This document shows positions 39,215 to 50,163 of a DNA stretch of 64,000 nt, piece by piece (position 1 is the first letter of the stretch; every line of letters begins with the position of its first letter). Where the stretch lies: contig JAIOOS010000022.1 of the NCBI GenBank assembly GCA_021414305.1, forward strand, positions 124,001-188,000, in the 5' to 3' direction. The position numbers were made by a program, and so were the translations under genes. The notes under the pieces are model-generated. The model saw nothing but the letters and a program-made list of their open reading frames with translations, was not told the origin of the DNA and ran no database searches. The stretch is from Burkholderiales bacterium (GTDB lineage: Bacteria > Pseudomonadota > Gammaproteobacteria > Burkholderiales > Burkholderiaceae_C).

Positions 39215-39230
39215 CTGCGGCGCTCTTCCC

Positions 39231-40058
39231 GTGGCGCAGCACCCGAAGAAGCGCTTCGGCCAGCATTTTCTCGTCGATCCGGGGGTGATCGACGCGATCG
39301 TCCGGGCGGTTGCGCCGCGGCCGGGCGAGGCGCTGGTCGAGATCGGCCCGGGACGCGGCGCGATCACGATGCCGCTGCTCGAGCGCTGCGGCGCGCTTAC
39401 CGTCATCGAGCTCGACCGCGACCTCGCGGCGCGGCTGCGCCGCACGCCGGGCCTCGAGGTCGTCGAAGCCGATGTGCTGCGCGTCGACTTCGCGGCCCTT
39501 CCGGCGGCCGCGGGCGGCGCCCGGCCGCTCCGCATCGTCGGCAACCTGCCCTACAACATCTCGACCCCGATCCTCTTTCACCTCCTGCAATCGGTGGACC
39601 GCATCGCCGACCAGCACGTCATGCTGCAGAAGGAGGTGGTCGACCGGATGGTGGCCCGCCCCGGTCGCAAGGACTACGGCCGGTTGAGCGTGATGCTGCA
39701 GTGGCGCTACGAGGTCGAGCACGTGCTCGACGTCGCGCCCGAGGCCTTCGATCCGCCGCCGCGGGTCGATTCGGCGGTGGTGCGCATGGCGCCCAAGCCG
39801 GCCGCCGCCGGCGTCGACCCGAAGCTGCTCGGCGAGCTGGTGACCGTCGCCTTCTCGCAGCGGCGCAAGCTGTTGCGCCACACGCTCGGCCGCTGGCTCG
39901 ACGAGCGCGGCGCGAGCGGCGACTTCGACGTGCAGCGGCGCGCCGAGGAGGTTCCGGTCGAGGAATACCTGCGGCTTGCGTCAGACGTCGCAAAAGCGAC
40001 CCGGGAGGGGTCGGCCCCTCCCTCCCGGAGGGAGGGGTTGGGGAGGGAGCGACCCTGA
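39231..40058 (+). CDS. rsmA: 16S rRNA dimethyladenosine transferase RsmA/KsgA, with repeat-derived C-terminus
   Basis: Dimethylates the two adjacent adenines in the 3' loop of 16S rRNA. The 275-residue product begins at a GTG with the family start [11 protein letters not shown], has the SAM motif [12 protein letters not shown] and the NLPYNIS catalytic motif (NLPY). The conserved part ends near [10 protein letters not shown]. The last 20 or so residues (rich in Arg, Gly, Pro, Ser) are encoded by a palindromic repeat beginning near 40000 and look appended. In many relatives pdxA lies between surA and rsmA; here it is absent. Confidence 0.94.
   Translation: MAQHPKKRFGQHFLVDPGVIDAIVRAVAPRPGEALVEIGPGRGAITMPLLERCGALTVIELDRDLAARLRRTPGLEVVEADVLRVDFAALPAAAGGARPLRIVGNLPYNISTPILFHLLQSVDRIADQHVMLQKEVVDRMVARPGRKDYGRLSVMLQWRYEVEHVLDVAPEAFDPPPRVDSAVVRMAPKPAAAGVDPKLLGELVTVAFSQRRKLLRHTLGRWLDERGASGDFDVQRRAEEVPVEEYLRLASDVAKATREGSAPPSRREGLGRERP
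40015..40037. repeat. Palindromic repeat inside the rsmA 3' end
   Basis: CCCCTCCCTCC (40015-40025), one base, then GGAGGGAGGGG (40027-40037), a perfect 11-base inverted repeat with almost no loop. Similar GGGAGGGG units flank it on both sides (40003-40010 and 40040-40049). It looks like a dispersed palindromic element that has entered the coding end of rsmA. Confidence 0.7.
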
Positions 40059-40068
40059 CCGCGCCTTG

Positions 40069-40101
40069 GCGCGGCGTAGCCGCTACGCGGCTACGCCGCG
40101 C
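40069..40101. repeat. 13-base perfect inverted repeat after rsmA
   Basis: GCGCGGCGTAGCC (40069-40081), loop GCTACGC, GGCTACGCCGCGC (40089-40101). The RNA hairpin would be very stable and may end or protect the lptD-surA-rsmA transcript, but there is no T run. The stop codon of the minus-strand fragment described next is within the right arm. Confidence 0.65.
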
Positions 40102-40297
40102 TCAGCCACATCGCCGTGTCGAAGGCGCTGCTCATCAGCGGCATGTTCGCGCCGAAGCTGCTGTTCGCCGCGGTCTTGGCTGCCGCCTTGACGGGTTTGT
40201 CGATGCTCTTGTCGTTGCTGACGCCGGGGGCCACATCCGTCGCCCGCTCCCATGACCCTATTTCCTGGGAGCGGGCTACTGAAAAGAATAGAAGCAC
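40091..40297 (-). pseudogene. Possible gene remnant or short protein between palindromes
   Basis: A minus-strand frame of 68 codons opens with a GTG at 40297 inside the barstar gene and stops at 40091. From about 40225 to 40091 nearly every codon ends in G or C, as in the real genes of this genome, which suggests present or former coding. The product (ending in NMPLMSSAFDTAMWLSAA) matches no family I know. No ribosome site is seen, and the right-hand palindrome interrupts its upstream part, so a truncated remnant is likelier than a functional gene. Confidence 0.25.
40242..40276. repeat. 11-base perfect inverted repeat at the barstar stop codon
   Basis: GCCCGCTCCCA (40242-40252), 13-base loop, TGGGAGCGGGC (40266-40276). 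The right arm ends on the last base of the barstar stop codon, so the hairpin follows the ribonuclease-barstar operon immediately and may serve as its end. No T run follows on the minus strand, so this is a stable hairpin rather than a standard intrinsic terminator. Confidence 0.6.
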
Positions 40298-40671
40298 CGG
40301 AACGGTACTTTGCGCTCCGCCCAGTAGTCGGCGGCGTCGCGGAAGACGTCGAGCAACTGCTCGCGCGCCTCGCGGTCGAAGCGGGGGTTGTCGGGCAACT
40401 GCTCCAGGACGACGACGAAGCCCGGCTGCGAGCCGGCCTTCTGCACCAGATCGGTCATGCAGTCGTAGAGTGCGTCGAGGTTCTTGCCGAAGTGAGTCGG
40501 GAACAGGAACGCTTCGGCGATGCCCTCGAGCACTTCCTGCTTGGACTGCGCCGCCGTCAGGTTGGCGTACAGGAAATGCTGCTCGGCGTGGGTCGCCGCC
40601 TGCATGAGTTCATCGACCCGATAGGCTCGAATCGACTGCACGATGTTTGGACGGACTGTCTGCAAGAGCAT
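40276..40671 (-). CDS. Barstar-family ribonuclease inhibitor
   Basis: 131 residues from the ATG at 40671, which has a strong AAGGAGG eight bases upstream. HFGKNLDALYDCMTDL matches the central barstar helix (in barstar YYGENLDALWDCLT), where Asp and neighbouring residues plug the ribonuclease active site. AADYWAERKVPFRCFY is the C-terminal strand. The frame extends to an ATG at 40713 that overlaps the ribonuclease stop as ATGA; that start lacks a good ribosome site but may give coupled translation. It should protect the cell from the ribonuclease encoded just upstream. Confidence 0.88.
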   Translation of the reverse strand: MLLQTVRPNIVQSIRAYRVDELMQAATHAEQHFLYANLTAAQSKQEVLEGIAEAFLFPTHFGKNLDALYDCMTDLVQKAGSQPGFVVVLEQLPDNPRFDREAREQLLDVFRDAADYWAERKVPFRCFYSFQ

Positions 40672-40709
40672 GTCACGTTCCTCCTTGTCATTGAAATTTG
40701 CTAGCGCGC

Positions 40710-41108
40710 TCATGGCGTGATCCGTTTGAAGCTGGCGTAGTGATCGCCGGTGTAATAACAAGCTGCGGGCGTGACCGGATCGGTTCCGCCGCAGACGATT
40801 CGCCGCCCACCCCGATCGTGGGCGCCCGGAGTGGCCACCGTGTATTCTCGGTAGTAACCCTTGTTCTGGAGGGGCAGAAGCCGCTCGCGGTTGCCGAAGA
40901 CCGACCCGTCCTTGGCGTACCGGAAGGGGCCGCCGGCAAGGATCGCCGTGTGCACCGCCCGCGCTTCGGCAGGCAATTGCGCGACCGCAACCGTTCCCGC
41001 AGACGGTGCCGAATCACGCGCTTGTAAGGTGCCGACTGCCAGCAGCACTGCGACGCCGAGGCCCGCTCCCCACCGGAGCAAAGGCCGCCAAGGCTGCAGC
41101 CGACCCAT
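40710..41108 (-). CDS. Secreted guanyl-specific ribonuclease (RNase Sa / N1-T1-barnase superfamily)
   Basis: 132 residues. An N-terminal hydrophobic segment (about 13-30) acts as signal peptide or anchor. The mature domain is unmistakably RNase Sa-like: LPAEARAVHTAI, GGPFRYAKDGSVFGNRE, KGYYREYTVATPGA, GRRIVCGG, YYTGDHYASF. Catalytic residues by analogy are Glu88, Arg103 and His123 (Glu54, Arg69, His85 in RNase Sa). Two cysteines (106, 117) could form a disulphide. It cleaves RNA after guanosine. The start at 41108 is chosen because earlier in-frame starts lie in AT-richer leader DNA with no signal. Paired with the barstar gene. Confidence 0.9.
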   Translation of the reverse strand: MGRLQPWRPLLRWGAGLGVAVLLAVGTLQARDSAPSAGTVAVAQLPAEARAVHTAILAGGPFRYAKDGSVFGNRERLLPLQNKGYYREYTVATPGAHDRGGRRIVCGGTDPVTPAACYYTGDHYASFKRITP

Positions 41109-41302
41109 CAAAACCACCGGAAATCCCTGAACGTTGAATCTGGAGATGTTACCGAAGTGGGGCGAAAACCTCAAGTTGCTGCCACATATTAGGGCACGAA
41201 TCGCAGGGATTAAGTTAGCGCACACTCTTCATAATAACAAGCATATGCGAAGAGTCAAAACCGCGATAACGAAGACATCATTTAGTTTCGCAGGCCCCGA
41301 CG

Positions 41303-43597
<2,295 letters not shown>

Positions 43598-43738
43598 GGT
43601 GGGCTGGACAGGCGTCCGGGTCGCGGCGCGGCCGCAGCGCAGCGATCATTGCAGCGTTTCGCAGTCGCCGACCCCGATATTTCCCGGGGCAGGCCGCACG
43701 CCCCGGCGCCGAGCCGCCGCCTATGATCGGCGCCTCCC

Positions 43739-44722
43739 ATGGCCCCGCTCGGCGAGTTCGACCTGATCGCCCGCTACTTCACGCGGCCGGTGCGCCGTGC
43801 CGCGCTCGGCGTCGGCGACGACTGCGCCCTGCTCGACCTCGCACCGGGCATGACGCTCGCCGTTTCCAGCGACATGCTGGTCGAGGGCCGGCACTTCGTC
43901 TCCACGGTGGCGCCGGAGCGGCTCGGCCACAAGGCGCTGGCGGTGAACCTCAGCGACCTCGCCGCCTGCGGCGCCCGCCCGCTCGCCTTCACCCTGGCGC
44001 TCGCCTTGCCCGCGGCCGACGAGGCCTTTCTCGCCCCCTTCGCCCGCGGCCTGCTGGCGCTGGCCGAGCGCCACGACTGCGAGCTGGTCGGTGGCGACAC
44101 CACCCGCGGCCCGCTGACGATCGCCATCACCGTGTTCGGCGAGCTCGCTCCCGGCACCGCGCTGCTGCGCTCGGGCGCGCGGCCCGGCGACGACCTGTAC
44201 GTCAGCGGCCTGCTCGGCGACGCCCGCCTGGCGCTCGAGGTGCTGCGCGGCAGGGCGGCGGCGCCCGGCGAGGCGTTCGCGCGCATCCGCCGGGCGATGG
44301 AGGAACCCGAGCCGCGGGTCGCGCTCGGCCGCGCGCTCGTCGGCATCGCCAGCAGCGCGATCGACGTTTCCGACGGCCTGGCGGGGGATCTCGGCCATGT
44401 ATTGCGTCGTTCCGGTGTCGGAGCGGTGGTCGAGGTCGACGCCTTGCCGCGCAGCGCCGACCTCGCCGCCCAGGCCGAAGCGCTGCAGCGCGAATGCCTG
44501 CTGGCCGGCGGCGACGACTACGAGCTCGTCTTCACCGCACCGGTCGGGCGCCGCGAGGCCGTCGCCGGCGCGGCGCGAGCGGCGGCTACCCCGGTGACGC
44601 GGATCGGCCGGATCGAGCCCGGCCAGGAGCTCCGCTTCGTCGACGCGGCGGGGCGCGAGGTGAGCGGCCCTGCGACTTCGTTCGACCACTTCCGGCCGGA
44701 CCCGCCGGCGTCGGCAACATGA
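43739..44722 (+). CDS. thiL: Thiamine-monophosphate kinase
   Basis: Phosphorylates thiamine phosphate to the active diphosphate. The 327-residue protein has the AIR-synthase-like fold with GEFDLIARYF at the start, the metal/ATP motifs GVGDDCALL and VSSDMLVEGRHF, NLSDLAACGARPLAF, GGDTTRGPL and, later, SSAIDVSDGLAGDLGH and LAGGDDYELVF. First gene of a tightly coupled three-gene run; pgpA overlaps its stop by ATGA. Confidence 0.95.
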   Translation: MAPLGEFDLIARYFTRPVRRAALGVGDDCALLDLAPGMTLAVSSDMLVEGRHFVSTVAPERLGHKALAVNLSDLAACGARPLAFTLALALPAADEAFLAPFARGLLALAERHDCELVGGDTTRGPLTIAITVFGELAPGTALLRSGARPGDDLYVSGLLGDARLALEVLRGRAAAPGEAFARIRRAMEEPEPRVALGRALVGIASSAIDVSDGLAGDLGHVLRRSGVGAVVEVDALPRSADLAAQAEALQRECLLAGGDDYELVFTAPVGRREAVAGAARAAATPVTRIGRIEPGQELRFVDAAGREVSGPATSFDHFRPDPPASAT

Positions 44723-45270
44723 GCACCGAACCCGCGCTCAACCCGCCCCTGCGCGGCGCCGGGCGCCGGCCCGACTGGCGCTTTCTGCTCGCGCACCCGG
44801 CGCATGTCGTCGCCCTCGGCTTCGGCGCCGGCCTGTCGCCGCTCGCGCCCGGAACGGTGGGAACCCTCTGGGCCTGGGTCGCCTGGGCGGCCCTGCAGCC
44901 GGCGTTGGGCGACGGCGTTCGCGCCGCGGTGCTGCTGGGATCGACCCTCGTCGGCTGGTGGGCCTGCACGGTGACCGCGCGCGATCTGGCGCAGGCCGAT
45001 CCGTCGTCCATCGTCTGGGACGAGATCGTCGCCTTCTGGCTGGTGCTCTGGCTGGTCACGCCTGCCGGCTTCTGGGGCCAGGCGGTGGCGTTCGCGCTGT
45101 TCCGCTTCTTCGACGCGGCCAAGCCCGGTCCGGTCGCCTGGGCCGACCAGCTGTTCAAGCTGCGCCGCGGCCGGGCGATCGGCTGGGCCCAGGGCTTCGG
45201 CATCCTGTTCGACGACTTCGTCGCGGCGCTGTGCACGCTGCTCGTGATCGCCTCGTGGAGGTTCGTGTGA
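44719..45270 (+). CDS. pgpA: Phosphatidylglycerophosphatase A
   Basis: Removes phosphate from phosphatidylglycerol phosphate in phospholipid synthesis at the inner membrane. 183 residues with GFGAGLSPLAPGTVGTLWAW at about 32-51, the catalytic-site segment DPSSIVWDEIVAFW and FRFFDAAKPGP, plus about three or four membrane helices. The thiL-pgpA order is common in proteobacteria. Starts on the thiL stop (ATGA) and its own stop overlaps the next GTG. Confidence 0.94.
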   Translation: MSTEPALNPPLRGAGRRPDWRFLLAHPAHVVALGFGAGLSPLAPGTVGTLWAWVAWAALQPALGDGVRAAVLLGSTLVGWWACTVTARDLAQADPSSIVWDEIVAFWLVLWLVTPAGFWGQAVAFALFRFFDAAKPGPVAWADQLFKLRRGRAIGWAQGFGILFDDFVAALCTLLVIASWRFV

Positions 45271-45764
45271 GCCAGGCAAGCGAGCCCGCTGCAACGGTGG
45301 AGCGGCTCGCCGCGACCTTGCGCCAGCGCGGTGCCCGTATCGCAACGGCGGAGTCGTGCACCGGCGGCCTGATCGCCGCCGCCTGCACCTCGCTCGCCGG
45401 CTCGAGCGACTGGTTCGAGCGCGGCTTCGTCACCTACTCGAACGAGGCCAAGACCGAGATGCTCGGCGTGCCGGCGGCGCTGATCGCGGCGTACGGCGCG
45501 GTCAGCGCCGAGGTCGCGTGCGCCATGGCCGAAGGCGCGCTCGGCCATTCGCGCGCGTCGTTCGCGGTCTCGGTGACGGGCATCGCCGGGCCGGGCGGCG
45601 GGTCGATCGCCAAGCCGGTGGGAACGGTCTGGATCGGCGTCGCCGCATGCGGCGAAAAAGCCGTCGCCTCCCTGCTGCAGGCCACCGGCGACCGGGCTGC
45701 GATCCGCCATGCGTCGGTGGCCCGCGCGCTGGCCCTGCTGCTCGCGCGCTGCGAGGCCGGCTGA
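45267..45764 (+). CDS. pncC: Nicotinamide-nucleotide amidohydrolase (CinA C-terminal type)
   Basis: 165 residues forming only the C-terminal CinA domain. Family blocks are TAESCTGGLIAAACTS (about 28-43), FVTYSNEAKTEMLGV, SVTGIAGPGGGS and KPVGTVWIGVA. The enzyme deamidates nicotinamide mononucleotide to nicotinate mononucleotide in NAD recycling. The GTG start overlaps the pgpA stop (GTGA). Only four bases separate its end from the convergent holA gene. Confidence 0.92.
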   Translation: MSQASEPAATVERLAATLRQRGARIATAESCTGGLIAAACTSLAGSSDWFERGFVTYSNEAKTEMLGVPAALIAAYGAVSAEVACAMAEGALGHSRASFAVSVTGIAGPGGGSIAKPVGTVWIGVAACGEKAVASLLQATGDRAAIRHASVARALALLLARCEAG

Positions 45765-45768
45765 GGGC

Positions 45769-46863
45769 TCAGGCGGTCAGCGCCATGCGGGTGGCCGGCT
45801 TGCCGCCGACCCGCGCTGTCTCTTCCACCAGCATCAGCACCAGGCGCTTCAGCCCCTGCCAGGGGTCGTGCGGCCAGTCGGGATGCTTCAGGCCCTTGAC
45901 CAGGCCGTCGCAGATGTGCGCGGCCTCGAGCAGGTGGGCGAGCGCCGCGTCGCTGAGCAGCGCCAGGGCGCGCTCGAACACCCGCTCCTTCGCACCCCAG
46001 ACGCGCGCCTCGCGCAGGGCCAGCGGCATCGGCTTGCCGGCGCCGAGCGCGTCCTTCACCCGCTTCAGGCCGCGGATGTCCTCGGCCAGGGTCCAGTGCA
46101 CCAGCACCGCCGCCTCGCCTTCGGCCTCGAGCCCTTCGAGCATGCGCAGGGCGCGCGCCGCCTGTCCGGCGAGCACCGCTTCGCCGAGCTTGAAGACGTC
46201 GTAGCGGGCGACGTTGAGCACCGCCGCCTCGATCTGCTCGAAGCTCAGCTCGCCCGGCGGATAGAGCAGGCCGAGCTTTTGCACCTCCTGGTGCGCGGCG
46301 AGCAGGTTGCCCTCGATCCGGTCGGCGAAGAAGGCGAGGGTCTTCTGGCCCTCGGGGCCGGAGGCAACGCCCTGGCCTTGCGTCGCCATCCGCTCGACGA
46401 TCCAGGCGGGCAGCGCCGCGCGCTCGACCGGGTAGACGCGGATCGAGACGCCGGCGCGGTCGAGCGCGGCGAACCAGGCGCTCTTCTGCTGCATGCCGTC
46501 GAGCCGGGGCAGCTGCACCAGCGTGATCACGTCGCGGCCGCCGCCGGCGACCGCCGCTTCGCAGTAGCGCTGCAGCGCCTCGGAGCCGTCCTTGCCCGGC
46601 TTGCCCGAGGGGATCCGGATCTCGACCAGCTGCCGGTCGGCGAACAGGCTCAGCGCCTGTGCCGCGCCGAGCAGGCTCGACCAGTCGAAGTGCTGGCCGG
46701 CGACGGTGTGCACCTGGCGCTCGCTGCAGCCGGCGGCGCGGGCCGCGGCGCGGATCGCGTCGCAGGCCTCCTGCACCAGCAGCGCCTCGTCGCCCCAGAC
46801 GGTGTAGAGCGGCGCGAGGCCGCGCTTCAGGTGGGACTCGAGGGCGTCGCTGCGGACCTGCAT
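45769..46863 (-). CDS. holA: DNA polymerase III subunit delta
   Basis: A 364-residue subunit of the clamp loader that opens the sliding clamp. LYTVWGDEALLVQEACDAIR near the N-terminus, LPRLDGMQQKSAWFAAL around 150 and DVFKLGEAVLAGQ in the third quarter are typical. It lacks a Walker A motif, as expected for delta. In the conserved leuS-lptE-holA order; 19 bases after lptE. Confidence 0.93.
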   Translation of the reverse strand: MQVRSDALESHLKRGLAPLYTVWGDEALLVQEACDAIRAAARAAGCSERQVHTVAGQHFDWSSLLGAAQALSLFADRQLVEIRIPSGKPGKDGSEALQRYCEAAVAGGGRDVITLVQLPRLDGMQQKSAWFAALDRAGVSIRVYPVERAALPAWIVERMATQGQGVASGPEGQKTLAFFADRIEGNLLAAHQEVQKLGLLYPPGELSFEQIEAAVLNVARYDVFKLGEAVLAGQAARALRMLEGLEAEGEAAVLVHWTLAEDIRGLKRVKDALGAGKPMPLALREARVWGAKERVFERALALLSDAALAHLLEAAHICDGLVKGLKHPDWPHDPWQGLKRLVLMLVEETARVGGKPATRMALTA

Positions 46864-46882
46864 CGCGGCGTCGGTTGGTTGG

Positions 46883-47377
46883 CTAGAGGACCTGCACCGA
46901 CGCGAGCCGGCGCAGCACCTGGGAGACGATGTCGGACTGCATCGCGCGATAGAGGAAGGCTTCCTCCTGCTCCTTCGGCAGCGCCGCGCTCTCGGTGTAG
47001 GTGAGGTCGCGCTTGAGCAGGATCTCGCTCGGCGGGATCAGCTCCTTGCCGCCGACGGTGCGCAGCGAGAAGCGAAAGCGCAGGCGCAGCTCGAACTCGC
47101 GGATCTGGTTCGCGGCGGTGACGGCGACGCTGCTCTTCTGCCGTTCCTCCGCCAGCGCTTCCAGCACCACCTCGGCGTCCTTGGCGGTCTCGACCACCTG
47201 CGTGGTCGTGCTCGAGTCGATGTTGCGCTTGAGGTCGGCGGCCAGCGCCGAACGCGGCGGAAAGCCGGCGAGCTGGATCGTCTTGAAGCGCATCTCCGGC
47301 GCGCGGCGCAGCTCGAAGCCGCAGGCGGTGAGCGTCGAAGCGGCGAAGGCCAGGAGGAGCGCGCGCCGTCCCGTCAT
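46883..47377 (-). CDS. lptE: LPS-assembly lipoprotein LptE
   Basis: 164 residues. The signal ends with the lipobox LTACG (Cys near 19), followed by FELRRAPEMRFKTIQLAGFP, the usual LptE opening. It plugs the LptD barrel (encoded at 35.5-37.9 kb) and helps it fold. The ATG shares one base with the leuS stop (TGATG), so translation is coupled. Length is close to the family norm. Confidence 0.93.
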   Translation of the reverse strand: MTGRRALLLAFAASTLTACGFELRRAPEMRFKTIQLAGFPPRSALAADLKRNIDSSTTTQVVETAKDAEVVLEALAEERQKSSVAVTAANQIREFELRLRFRFSLRTVGGKELIPPSEILLKRDLTYTESAALPKEQEEAFLYRAMQSDIVSQVLRRLASVQVL

Positions 47378-50004
47378 CAGACGACGATGTTGACCAGGCG
47401 ACCCGGCACGACGACGACGCGCTTGACCGGCGCGCCTTCCGAGAACTTGGCGAACTCGGGCGTGGCCAGCGCCGCCGCTTCGATGCCCGCCTTGCCGGTG
47501 GCCGCGGGCACGCGGATCGTGCCGCGCAGCTTGCCGTTGATCTGCAGGGCCAGCTCGATCTCGTCCTGGACCAGCGCGCGTTCGTCCACCGCCGGCCAGC
47601 GCGCGTCGAGCAGCGGGCCGAGCTGCTTGTCGTAGCCAAGCTCGCCCCAGAGCACCCAGGTGGTGTGCGGGCACACCGGGTAGAGCGTGCGCAGCAGGAT
47701 GCCGAAGCCTTCGCGCAGGCTCGCCGCGTCGCCGCCCGCGTGCGCTTCCAGCGCGTTGAGCAGCTTCATTGCGCCGGAGACGACGGTGTTGTATTGCATC
47801 CGCTCGTAGTCGTAGCTGACCTGCTTCAGCACGCTGTGGATCTCGTGGCGCAGCGGCGAGCTGCCGCTCGCCTTGCTGTCGGCGGCCGCGGCGATCGTCT
47901 CCGCGTGCTTCGCGCCGAACTTCCAGAGGCGCTTGAGGAACCGGTTGGCGCCGTCGACGCCGGCGTTGTTCCAGTCGAGCGTCTGCTCCGGCGGCGAGGC
48001 GAACATGACGAACAGGCGCGCCGTGTCGGCGCCGTAGCGGTCGATCTGCTCCTGAGGGTCGACGCCGTTGCGCTCGGTCTTGCCCATCTTCAGCATGCCG
48101 CGGTACTCGACCGCGCTGCCGTCGGCGAGCCTGCCGCCGGTGGGCCGGCCTTCGTCGGCGCCGATCGGCGTCACCTGGTCGGGCGGGAAATAGTCGACGC
48201 CGCCCTGTTCGGTCGGCCGCGCCCAGACGTGGTTGAGCACCATGCCCTGGGTCAGCAGCTTGGTGAACGGCTCGTCGAAGCCGCTCAGCAGCTTCAGGTC
48301 GCGCATCACCTTGGTCCAGAAGCGCGCGTAGAGCAGGTGCAGGATCGCGTGCTCGATGCCGCCGATGTACTGGTCCATCGGCATCCAGTACCGGGTGCCT
48401 TCGCCGACCATCGCGTCGTCGAGCGTCGGGTCGCAGTAGCGCATGAAGTACCAGGCGCTGTCGACGAAGGTGTCCATGGTGTCGGTCTCGCGCCGACCGG
48501 GCCTGCCGCACTTCGGGCAGGCGACGTTCAGGAACGCCGCGCTCTTGTTCAGCGGGTTGCCGGAACCGTCGGGAATCAGGTCTTCGGGCAGCAGTACCGG
48601 CAGGTCCTTCTCGGGCACCGGCACGACGCCGCAGCCGGGGGAGCCCGGCGTGCCTTCGCAATGGACGATCGGGATCGGCGTGCCCCAGTAGCGCTGCCGG
48701 CTGATGCCCCAGTCGCGCAGCCGCCACGCGGTCTGCTTCGCGCCCAGGCCGCGCTGCTCGAGCGCGCGGGCGACCGCGTCGACCGCGGCGGGATAGGGCA
48801 GGCCGCTGTAGACGTCGGAATTGATCGTGACGCTGCAGCTCGTGTCGGCGTACCAGTCCTGCCAGTGGTCGTAGGTGAAATGCTCGCCGTCGACGTGGAT
48901 CACCTGCAGCAGGTCGATGCCGTAGCGCTTGGCGAACTCGAAGTCGCGCTCGTCGTGCGCGGGCACACCCATCACGGCGCCGTCGCCGTAGCCGATCAGC
49001 ACGTAGTTGCCGACCCAGAGCGGAATCGGCAGGTGGCTGAGCGGATGCTCGACCACCAGGCCCGTATTCATGCCCTTCTTCTGCTGCGTCGCCAGCTCGG
49101 CCTCGGTCGTGCCGCCGGCCTTGCAGTCCTCGAGGAAGGCGGCCAGGGCCGGATTCGACGCCGCCGCGTGCAGGGCGAGCGGATGCTCCGGCGCGACGGC
49201 GCAGAAGGTCACGCCCATGATCGTGTCGACGCGGGTGGTGAAGACGTAGAGGCGCCCGCCGCCGATGGCCGAGCCGTCGGCGCCGCGGATCGCGTGCGGG
49301 AAGGCGAAGCGCACGCCCTCGCTCTTGCCGATCCAGTTCTCCTGCATCGTCTTGACGCGATCGGGCCAGCCGGGCAGGCTCGACTTCACGCTCTCGAGCA
49401 GCTCGTCGGCGTACTTCGTGATCTTCAGGTAGTAGCCGGGGATCTCGCGCTTTTCCACCAGCGCGCCGGAGCGCCAGCCGCGGCCGTCGATGACCTGCTC
49501 GTTGGCGAGCACGGTCTGGTCGACCGGGTCCCAGTTGACGACCTGGGTGCGCCGCTCGGCGATGCCCGTCTCGAGCATCTTCAGGAACATCCACTGGTTC
49601 CACTTGTAGTAGCTCGGGTCGCAGGTCGCGATCTCGCGGCTCCAGTCGATCGCCAGGCCGAGCGCCTGCATCTGCCCCTTCATCGCCGCGATGTTCTGCC
49701 GCGTCCACTTCTCCGGCGGCACGCCGTTCTTCATCGCCGCGTTCTCGGCGGGCAGGCCGAAGGCGTCCCAGCCCATGGGCATCAGCACGTTCATGCCGGT
49801 CATGCGCAGATGGCGCGTCAGCATGTCGTTGATCGTGTAGTTGCGCACATGGCCCATGTGCAGCACGCCGCTCGGGTACGGCAGCATCGAGCAGGCATAG
49901 AACTTGGGCCGGCTCGGATCTTCGCGGACGCGATAGACGTCGCCCTCGCGCCATGCCGACTGGGCGGCTTGCTCGATCTCGCGCGGCTCGAAATCGGGGT
50001 TCAT
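47377..50004 (-). CDS. leuS: Leucyl-tRNA synthetase, with altered KMSKS loop
   Basis: Charges tRNA-Leu. 875 residues from the ATG at 50004 (an upstream in-frame TTG is less likely). The class-I HIGH motif is HMGH (49-52), the CP1 editing domain is present (about 220-420), and [19 protein letters not shown] and [19 protein letters not shown] are standard blocks. At the KMSKS position the sequence is [12 protein letters not shown] (Lys639-Met-Gly-Lys642): the second Lys is kept but both serines are changed. Everything around it is normal, including [20 protein letters not shown]. Overlaps lptE by one base. Confidence 0.95.
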   Translation of the reverse strand: MNPDFEPREIEQAAQSAWREGDVYRVREDPSRPKFYACSMLPYPSGVLHMGHVRNYTINDMLTRHLRMTGMNVLMPMGWDAFGLPAENAAMKNGVPPEKWTRQNIAAMKGQMQALGLAIDWSREIATCDPSYYKWNQWMFLKMLETGIAERRTQVVNWDPVDQTVLANEQVIDGRGWRSGALVEKREIPGYYLKITKYADELLESVKSSLPGWPDRVKTMQENWIGKSEGVRFAFPHAIRGADGSAIGGGRLYVFTTRVDTIMGVTFCAVAPEHPLALHAAASNPALAAFLEDCKAGGTTEAELATQQKKGMNTGLVVEHPLSHLPIPLWVGNYVLIGYGDGAVMGVPAHDERDFEFAKRYGIDLLQVIHVDGEHFTYDHWQDWYADTSCSVTINSDVYSGLPYPAAVDAVARALEQRGLGAKQTAWRLRDWGISRQRYWGTPIPIVHCEGTPGSPGCGVVPVPEKDLPVLLPEDLIPDGSGNPLNKSAAFLNVACPKCGRPGRRETDTMDTFVDSAWYFMRYCDPTLDDAMVGEGTRYWMPMDQYIGGIEHAILHLLYARFWTKVMRDLKLLSGFDEPFTKLLTQGMVLNHVWARPTEQGGVDYFPPDQVTPIGADEGRPTGGRLADGSAVEYRGMLKMGKTERNGVDPQEQIDRYGADTARLFVMFASPPEQTLDWNNAGVDGANRFLKRLWKFGAKHAETIAAAADSKASGSSPLRHEIHSVLKQVSYDYERMQYNTVVSGAMKLLNALEAHAGGDAASLREGFGILLRTLYPVCPHTTWVLWGELGYDKQLGPLLDARWPAVDERALVQDEIELALQINGKLRGTIRVPAATGKAGIEAAALATPEFAKFSEGAPVKRVVVVPGRLVNIVV

Positions 50005-50163
50005 GCGAGGAGCGGGCAAGGAGAAGGCATCGATCGATTATAGAAAGCGATGCCTCGCTCGCCCGGGGGAAGGGTGCACTCGACGGAGGCTCTAGCCGCC
50101 GCGTCGCGGGGCGCGGAGCATCGCGGCGCCTGCGCCATGCAGGCGTTTCGCCCGGAGAATCCG

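Noticed and set aside
40672..40713. ATG 40713 as the primary barstar start
   Set aside because: It gives ATGA coupling with the ribonuclease but has a poor ribosome site; the AAGGAGG before ATG 40671 is much stronger. Kept as an alternative in the feature text.
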